Positions 57,207-64,000 of a stretch of DNA of 64,000 nt are shown piece after piece. The notes beneath the pieces are model-generated. The model saw nothing but the letters and a program-made list of their open reading frames with translations. It ran no database searches and was not told the origin of the DNA. The first letter of the stretch is position 1. Each line of letters starts with the position of its first letter. Source of the DNA: Megaustenia siamemsis (lineage: Eukaryota > Mollusca > Gastropoda > Stylommatophora > Ariophantidae); contig JAVIAB010000159.1 in assembly GCA_032433765.1 (NCBI GenBank), positions 2,418,001 through 2,482,000 of the forward strand, given 5' to 3'. The position numbers and the translations under genes were made by a program.

Positions 57207-57480
57207 TATAAATGTATTTACACAACAATCATTACAAACCTGGAGAGGGAACAGGAAACTAATTGCAGTGCTGCGGTAGAGCTGGTAGTAAGGAGCCAGT
57301 AGATGGGTGTGATGTACACTCCAGGATATGGTGACTGCTTTACAAATAAGGAACACAATAAAATACTGACGTTTCAGACTACAACCTTCTTCAGAAGACG
57401 TAGACAACGACAACAAACGGTGAAGCACAAATAAATATTGCTACATGTAGGATGACGATTGGCTGGCGCGTCTCTACTAG
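57205..57480 (-). other. Possible Penelope-like LTR fragment
   Basis: Minus strand reads TGAAGAAGGTTGTAGTCTGA and AACGTCAGTATTTTATTGTG, resembling the end region of Penelope-like elements from memory. No protein fragment adjoins it. Weak. Confidence 0.3.
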
Positions 57481-57510
57481 AACATGTTAAGGCCTTCGGG
57501 CTTTAGCGAC

Positions 57511-58398
57511 GGTGTCTGGTCACTTTTACAACCTCTTGTCTGGGTATTGCCTGACTGCCTTCAGACTTATCACTTCATTTATACGGTGTCTGGTCACTTT
57601 TACAACCTCTTGTCTGGGTATTGCCTGACTGCCTTCAGACTTATCACTTCATTTATACGGTGTCTGGTCACTTTTACAACCTCTTGTCTGGGTATTGCCT
57701 GACTGCCTTCAGACTTATCACTTCATTTATACGGTGTCTGGTCACTTTTACAACCTCTTGTCTGGGTATTGCCTGACTGCCTTCAGACTTATCACTTCAT
57801 TTATACGGTGTCTGGTCACTTTTACAACCTCTTGTCTGGGTATTGCCTGACTGCCTTCAGACTTATCACTTCATTTATACGGTGTCTGGTCACTTTTACA
57901 ACCTCTTGTCTGGGTATTGCCTGACTGCCTTCAGACTTATCACTTCATTTATACGGTGTCTGGTCACTTTTACAACCTCTTGTCTGGGTATTGCCTGACT
58001 GCCTTCAGACTTATCACTTCATTTATACGGTGTCTGGTCACTTTTACAACCTCTTGTCTGGGTATTGCCTGACTGCCTTCAGACTTATCACTTCATTTAT
58101 ACGGTGTCTGGTCACTTTTACAACCTCTTGTCTGGGTATTGCCTGACTGCCTTCAGACTTATCACTTCATTTATACGGTGTCTGGTCACTTTTACAACCT
58201 CTTGTCTGGGTATTGCCTGACTGCCTTCAGACTTATCACTTCATTTATACGGTGTCTGATTACTTTTACAACCTCTTGTCTGGGTATTGCCTGACTGCCT
58301 TCAGACTTATCACTTCATTTATACGGTGTCTGGTCACTTTTACAACCTCTTGTCTGGGTATTGCCTGACTGCCTTCAGACTTATCACCTCATTTATTT
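57511..58398. repeat. 74-bp minisatellite, 12 nearly perfect copies
   Basis: Unit GGTGTCTGGTCACTTTTACA plus ACCTCTTGTCTGGGTATTGC and a CTTCAGACTTATCACTTCAT part. Only single-base differences are seen (for example TGATTAC at about 58258), so the array is very homogeneous. Confidence 0.96.
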
Positions 58399-58399
58399 T

Positions 58400-60028
58400 A
58401 AAACATGACTGATTTTCCATGTGGTTTGACTCTACCAGCAGGGTAGAGTTCTGCCCTACCAAAGGAGGAGTAAGACGTCTCCTTTCCTCCGCTAATCTTC
58501 GGGACACCCTTGGGCAAGGTGGAAATCCCGTTTAGCCCCCTATCAGGGTTACGTGAAGCCAATGGAGCAGGTGGTGGATAGTGTTGTGGGAGCAGCCGAC
58601 AAGTAATGCCGGTTATGGTCCCCACTCCGTGATGGCAGGCAGAGGATCTCATGTATAGAGCAATGGCTGCTATCTCCCACTAGTACAGTCACTGTCAACA
58701 AGGAAAGGAATGGTAAACTACCTTCTTATATTGCATAGTATAATTATGCCAAAACACAACTTAATATCTACAGCTAACTACGTTAATGGGGACTCCACAG
58801 CTACCTCGTTCGGTAGGGAGTGCCATGTGCTACAGGTGACATCGTCATCAAGCTGCTAAATGCAAGATCAACAAAGAAAAGATTCTATAGCAAAAAGAAC
58901 TTGGAACATTAGATCAGCATGCCAGGTTGGCAAACTAGAAAACATCAGCCAAGAAATGAAAAAAAGAATGAAATTGAACATTTTGGGACTATGTGAAATG
59001 AGATGGAAAGGAGCAGGATTATTATAACACGATAGTGGAAATGCAATTTACTCTTGGGGAACCACACACGAAAGAGGAGTAGACATCATGTTAGATAGAA
59101 AAAGAAGCAAAACAGTGAAAGGATTTTGGCCAGTATCAGATAGAATTCTGCTAGTAAAATTGAGAGGTAGACCAATGTATATAAACATAATTCAAGTTTA
59201 TGCACCACCAAGTAATAGCGAAGAAGAAGACAATGACACTGTTTACAACGAGTTAGAGATGACCATGGAACAGTGTAAATCCCAAGAAATAACTATTATA
59301 TTAGGGGATTTCAATACAAAGGTAGGAACAGCTAAAGTGCAAAATGTGACTGGAGGACATGGCCTTGGAGAGACGAACCACAGATGGGATAGATTGGGCA
59401 AAGACACATGAAATGATTATAGGTAACACCTGGTTCCAACAACACCCTAGGCGACTATGGACATGGCAAAGCCCAAACATAAAGTACACAATGATATTGA
59501 TTTTATACTGGTACAGTAACAATTATTTAATGTGATAAACATAACAAGCAAAAAATTTGGACTAGATATGAATATCAAAAAGACTAAAACTATGACCATA
59601 AACAAAGAAAATTCTCAAGACCTACACATACATATCACAGTTGAAGGAATACAAATGGAGACAGTTCAGAGCTACAACTACCTTGGACATTCTATAACCA
59701 ATGATGGAAAATGTAAAAACTGAAATAAACAAAAGAATAGGAATGGCAAAATGTATTTTTAATGCCATTAAAAATATACTAACAGCAAAACAAATTTCAG
59801 CAGGGCTGAAACTAAGAATAGCAAAATGTTACATCTTCTCAATATTTCTGTATGGTGCAGAAACATGGACATTAGACAAGAAAACAGAACAGAAAATGGA
59901 AGCCTTTGAAATGTGGATTTATAGAAGAATAGGTAGAATTGGATGGAAAGAAAAGAAAACAAACGATGAAGTTTTAAAACAACTGAAAATAAAAAGAGAA
60001 CAGTACCTACTCTGATTGAGCTTTGATC

Positions 60029-60091
<63 letters not shown>

Positions 60092-60196
60092 CAGTTAGAA
60101 CAAGACAAATGACATTTTTGGGGCATATGAAAAGACACAACAGCCTACTAAAAGTAATATTTGAAGGGAGAATACAAGGTAAAAGAGACAGAGGCG
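58400..60196 (+). mobile_element. RTE-like LINE R2, internally deleted
   Basis: The leader at 58400-58860 is GC-richer than its surroundings. The endonuclease follows at about 58890-59470: TWNIRSACQVGKLENI-like start, MKLNILGLCEMRWKGAG (catalytic E), GRPMYINIIQVYAPPSN, QEITIILGDFNTKVGTA (catalytic D and N) and GGHGLGETN. It then jumps at about 59520 to the post-palm region: LDMNIKKTKTMTINKE, MAKCIFNAIKNILTAKQISA and AFEMWIYRRIGRIGWKEKK. About half the protein, including the RT catalytic core, is deleted. A tiny LINE J tail is nested at 60005-60090, and LINE B cuts its 3' end. Confidence 0.82.
60005..60090 (+). mobile_element. Minimal LINE J 3' tail insertion with (AG)n
   Basis: The last ~26 bp of LINE J (CTCTGATTGAGCTTTGATCG and CAG) plus a long (AG)n tract, flanked by ACAGT at 60000-60004 and 60091-60095. 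It interrupts R2, which is continuous at 22520-22550 apart from a small deletion here. An extreme 5' truncation. Confidence 0.8.
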
Positions 60197-61250
60197 ATAT
60201 AATTTGCGGTCTTTTGTTCTTCTGTTCGCCTCTGCTGCTGTTATGTTTCCTAGTGCTTCTAATATTCCATCGACCCATCTTTTCGTGGTCGACCCTTGGG
60301 TCTGGTGTTCTCACAATGTTTGCTGAAGGCTCGTTGTGTTGTGTTTTGTTCTTTCTGCCTTGTCATGTCATTTTATCTGTTGTTTTCTTATATATTCTAT
60401 GGAGGGGGCTATTCCTAGCTTTTTTCTCAGTTCTTCATTTCTGATCTTATCTCTCAGACTGTTTCCTGTCATTCGTCTAACACATTTCATCTCTGTAGAG
60501 GTTATTTTACTTATTGTTCTTGCATCTAGGGTCCAAGTCTGGCATTGGTAGCACAACGTTGGAATGAAGATTGTATTGTATAGTGCTCGTTTTGCCTCCA
60601 GAGTTATTTCCTTGTTGGACAATAGTGGTGATAACTGTCTGATGATTTGACAAGCTTTGTTGCATCTTGATTCTATCTCTGCTGTTTGAGAATTATCGTT
60701 TGTCATTAGACTTCCTAGGTATTTAAATTCCTCTACTAGTTTTAGTTGGCTGCCTTCTATAGTTATGTTGATATTCTGTTTATTTTTGGCGACATTCATG
60801 ACTTCTGTTTTGTTGATGTTGATTTTCATGTTGTATTTTGTGCCTGAGCTGTTGAGTTTGCTTAAGTGTTCTTGTAGGTCTTCTATTGTTTCATGTATTA
60901 GTGCCTGATCGTCTGCAAATAGAAGCTCGTTGATCTCCTCTGTCTCTGATGGGTTGGCTAGCTTGCATATCTAACTTCGAAGTGGTCTGTGTAGCCTGCT
61001 GCTGTTCTGACCCTGCAGCTGCTGTTAATGTAGAGACTTTTAATTAGGTTGGTTAGATGTTGGCTTACTCCGTATGTTGTTAGTACCTCCCACAGTTGTT
61101 CTCTTTTTACTCTGCCGAATGCCTTTTCCTGGTCAATGAAGGCTATGCATACGTTTTGATTGTGTTCTGTCGTTTTTTCTGCAAGCTGTTTTAGTGTGAA
61201 TAGTGCGTCGGTATATCCTCTGTTTTTTTTCTGAGCCCCATTTAAGAATC
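60197..61250 (-). mobile_element. LINE B, minus strand
   Basis: Minus strand from 61250: FTLKQLAEKTTEHNQNVCIA, FIDQEKAFGRVKREQLWEVL (motif A) and NSSCRVRTAAGYTDHFEVRY; then, skipping the motif B region by a small deletion near 60975, ANPSETEEINELLFADDQAL (catalytic FADD) and the open frame 60829-60368 with INKTEVMNVAKNKQN, ITLEAKRALYNTIFIPTLCY and VRRMTGNSLRDKIRNEELRK. It is the single-copy reference for the 90-bp minisatellite at 24503-24955. The 3' end is truncated about 50 bp short of the normal tail. Confidence 0.85.
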
Positions 61251-61279
61251 GCTTAACTATATAAGTACAGTACGATAGT

Positions 61280-62400
61280 ACAAATTAGATATAATGCTAT
61301 TGAGAAAATACAGGACATCAACGAACAGTGAGAAATGCTCAAATCTAATCAGCAAACATCAAAAGAAGTAATACCAGTGACTAAAAGAATAAAAAAAAAA
61401 TTGATGACAGAAGAAATACTAGAACTAATGGACGAAAGAAGAAAACAAAAGAAATAAGACCGGACATTCCAAATATTGCACTAAGAGATCCAAAACAAGT
61501 GCAGAGAAGATTTGGAAAGATGGTTAAAGCAGAAATCTGAAGAAATAGTAAAACAACAAAAGAAAGACTCAACATTTATGTACAATCAGTTAAATGAATT
61601 AACAGGAAGAAAAGAAGTCAAAGTTTCAGAAAGTGTGAAATCAAAGGAAATATAATAATGGGACAGGAGAAGATAGTGGAAAGATGGACAGAATATATCA
61701 GTCAACTCTATGATGATGAAAGACCAGAGCTAAACGATGCAAACAAAGACACAGGCTGATCAATAATGCAGAGTGAAGTGGAGGACGCAATTCAACACAT
61801 GAAAAGAGGCAAAACTCCAGGTTCCGACAATATAACAATTGAATAAATAAAAGCAGTAGGAGAGCTGGTAGTACAAGTCATAACAAAACTACTCAATGAT
61901 ATATAATACAATGGATACAGACCCGAAGGTCTATTAAAATCTATCTTTGTAGCCATACCGAAGACGTCAGGCGCCACTGATTGTGAGGACCAATCACTAT
62001 TAGTCTCATGAGCCACATGACGAAAATATTACTAAGAATCATCATGAGACGTGTAAGGAACGAAATAAAACCAGAAAAAGGGTGAAAAACAATGAAGGGC
62101 ACCAATAATGCATTATACATCTTAAGAACATTGATAGAAAGAGCTAAAGAAGTACAGACAAATATATATATGTGTGCTTTATAGACTACACTAAAGCATT
62201 TGACAAAGTAAAGCATGTGGAAATAATCAATATGCTGGAGAAATTAAACATTGATGGCAAGGATCTGCAAATCATAAAAACATGTACTGGCAACAAACAG
62301 CAGCCCCAAGAATTAGCAACCAAACAGGACGATTCCAATAAACAAGACAAGGAGTCAGACAAGGCTGTGTTCTGTCGCCGGATTTGTTTTATATATACCA
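61280..62400 (+). mobile_element. RTE-like LINE R3, plus strand
   Basis: Plus-strand frames give the pre-RT linker (VERWTEYISQLYDDERPEL), QSEVEDAIQHMKRGKTPGSD, SIFVAIPKTSGATDCED, then YMCFIDYTKAFDKVKHVEII-type motif A from 62172 and IKTCTGNKQQPQELATKQ. After about 62395 it is interrupted by unrelated sequence. Several stops and shifts. Confidence 0.82.
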
Positions 62401-62639
62401 GGTGCATTGGTCCTAATAAAGCTTCAGTTGCATGGTTTCACTTAACAAACATATCGTTAACACGGAAACATCGGTGGTACAAATGGACGCTTATGAGGAT
62501 ACCAAGGACAGGGAACGACATACCGAGAAGTAAAGTGTATTATACTCGATTGTTTCTTGTTGCCCCTGTTGGCACTGAATTTGCTGCTCATTGACTTATT
62601 TGCTGGTCATCATCATAGCAATCCGAACATGTACATAGG
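62401..62639. other. Unassigned sequence within R3 interruption
   Basis: No motif recognised. It separates R3 from an opposite-strand RNase H remnant. Confidence 0.4.
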
Positions 62640-63060
62640 TGCTCAGATCTCCTCCTCAGCAAGTCTCAATATCCAACGACTGACGGATCCAGTTCTGTGT
62701 TTTTTTATAAGTCCTATTGTACGTCCATTAAGTTCCTGGTTTCTGACTGTGCTCATATTAACTCCCATCTCTTTCATCCAAAGGAGGGACGTGGACTCAT
62801 GGTTGTCGAAGTTCTGTGCCCTTCCTACATCTTGATGTGCATTGATGACGTCCAACCGATCCATTGGTTGACCACCTTTATCGACAGCACAGGTAGCCAA
62901 CTTGACCGCTCTTTCATTTCTCAGTACTCCCGCATGTCCAGGGACGTAACAAAGGTGACCCTACATATTTCTGACTTTTGCAATGACTCTACCCATTGCC
63001 TGGTCTCTGCCATCACCCCCATCATCGTGGTATGAGTGTTTAAGTCAATAGGTCACATTT
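62640..63060 (-). pseudogene. RNase H C-terminal fragment of another LINE
   Basis: Minus strand, around 62955-62890, reads YVPGHAGVLRNERAVKLA, the RNase H histidine block. It is followed by CAVDKGGQPMDRLDVINAHQ and ESTSLLWMKEMGVNMSTVRN with a C-terminal GRTIGLIKKHRTG. The final acid of RNase H is replaced (ERAV rather than ERAD). The lineage differs from LINE J. Confidence 0.65.
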
Positions 63061-63305
63061 CATACATTGATGATTCCTTTCTCAAGAAGTCACTCCTGTC
63101 ACAACAGTTGTCGTCCATCTCTGCATTTAGCACAACAGTTGCTGAACCTGTTTCTCTAAAATACAAATAACCAGAAACATGTTTGTCGCTGTGCAGATTG
63201 TTGAAGCCTAACCTGTTTACTGGATGATCGATGTTTGTGTTTTTAGCGCACATTTGCTAGTAGTAGAAACACTTCATCAAACGTGTCTCAACGTTGGTAC
63301 GACAA
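63061..63305. other. No recognisable feature
   Basis: Short mixed sequence with no ORF or motif. Confidence 0.4.
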
Positions 63306-63309
63306 TGTA

Positions 63310-63475
63310 CTGTACTCATCATCATCACGTGCCATACCGGTTGGCGTAGGCGATCTTGTCCTTCCAAAATAGTCAGCACACAGTGCATCGTATCAATTAT
63401 GTTGATTATTTTCATGCCACAACAAACTATCTAGTATATTCTCTCTTCGTCGTCCTCTATCTCTTTCTGAAATAT
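63310..63475 (-). mobile_element. R3 LINE 3' end, minus strand
   Basis: The (ATC)n start followed by ACGTGCCATACCGGTTGGCG matches the 3' ends at 32685 and 47905. About 160 bp remain. Confidence 0.7.
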
Positions 63476-63479
63476 TTCT

Positions 63480-64000
63480 CAGAATGAGACGTGTAAGGAA
63501 CTAAATGAAAGTTAGAATAAGTGAGGAACAATGTGAATTTGTGCAAGTTAAGAGCACCAATAACAAATAATACATCCTGAGAACATTGATAGAAAGAGCT
63601 ATAGAGATGATAGAAAGATGCATATATGTACTTTATAGACTACACAAAAGCATTTGACAAAATAAAGAATGTAGAAATAATAAAATTGATGGCAACGATC
63701 TGGGAATCATTAAAAAACATGTACTGGCAACAAACAGCAGCTCCAAGAATTAGCAACCAAACAGGACAGTTCCAATATATAAAACAAGGAATCAGGCAAG
63801 GCTGCGTTCTGTCGTCGGATTTGTTTTCACTTTACAGCGAAAATATTATGAGATCAATAGTAGACAAAAAAAGGAATTGAAGTCAACGGTCACAACATAA
63901 ACAATTTGCGATATGCAGATGATACAGTCTTAATAGCAGAGACAGAGAATGAACAACAAGAAATGATAGACATAATAGTAAAAGAAAGCAACAAGAAAGG
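63480..64000 (+). mobile_element. R3 LINE, plus strand, runs off window end
   Basis: Frames read RMRRVRN-like, then CTNNKYILRTLIERAIE, YFIDYTKAFDKIKNVEIIKL (motif A), QGIRQGCVLSSDLFSLYSEN (motif B region) and, after a shift near 63880, NNLRYADDTVLIAE (catalytic YADD) and NEQQEMIDIIVKES. The C-terminus lies beyond the window. Confidence 0.82.

Noticed and set aside
62643..62900. Host gene on the minus strand
   Set aside because: The upstream frame carries a PGHAGV..NERA RNase H block, so it is a LINE remnant.

Overview
This is a gene-poor, repeat-dense stretch of an animal nuclear genome. Spliced exons with GT/AG borders, a C2H2 zinc-finger gene, many decayed non-LTR retrotransposons (LINEs) and kilobases of minisatellite all point to a metazoan. 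The mixture of RTE-like, Jockey/I-like and Polinton-like debris suggests a lophotrochozoan, possibly a mollusc; that placement is inference. I see no rRNA, no convincing tRNA, no CRISPR array and no prokaryotic operon.

Layout. 1-6.6 kb: decayed RTE-like LINEs on both strands, an internally deleted non-autonomous LINE, and a short-TIR DNA transposon nested in a LINE. 6.6-13.9 kb: one giant foldback element (6637-13890) with ~2.5 kb inverted arms, AG/CT ends and a near-perfect 6-bp target duplication. Each arm carries two pieces of a Polinton-type family B DNA polymerase and a telomere-like TTAGGG array; the 2.1 kb spacer is mostly a 21-bp minisatellite. 14.2-21.5 kb: a SINE-like copy, then five minisatellites (units 39, 48, ~70, 57 and 26 bp). 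21.9-30.4 kb: nested LINEs, including one long minus-strand Jockey/I-like copy that has itself grown two minisatellites and received another LINE, which grew a third.

30.4-50.2 kb: the one convincing host gene, on the minus strand. It has small 5' exons rich in psi-K-x-E (SUMO-type) motifs, an exon pair encoding a PRDM9-type zinc knuckle (CX2CX7CX2H), and a last exon with eight C2H2 fingers; no SET domain is seen. Its introns hold LINEs, SINE-like repeats and minisatellites, one of which is a tandem amplification of the 3' splice signal of an exon.

50.6-64 kb: further LINEs. The best is a nearly full-length endonuclease-RT-RNase H element (53.2-57.2 kb) that served as the reference for recognising degraded pieces elsewhere. 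There is also a 74-bp minisatellite, an internally deleted RTE, and RTE-like fragments running off the window end.

The genes do not form a pathway. The window records nested transposition, with target-site duplications that order several events, and repeated birth of minisatellites from transposon or intron sequence.
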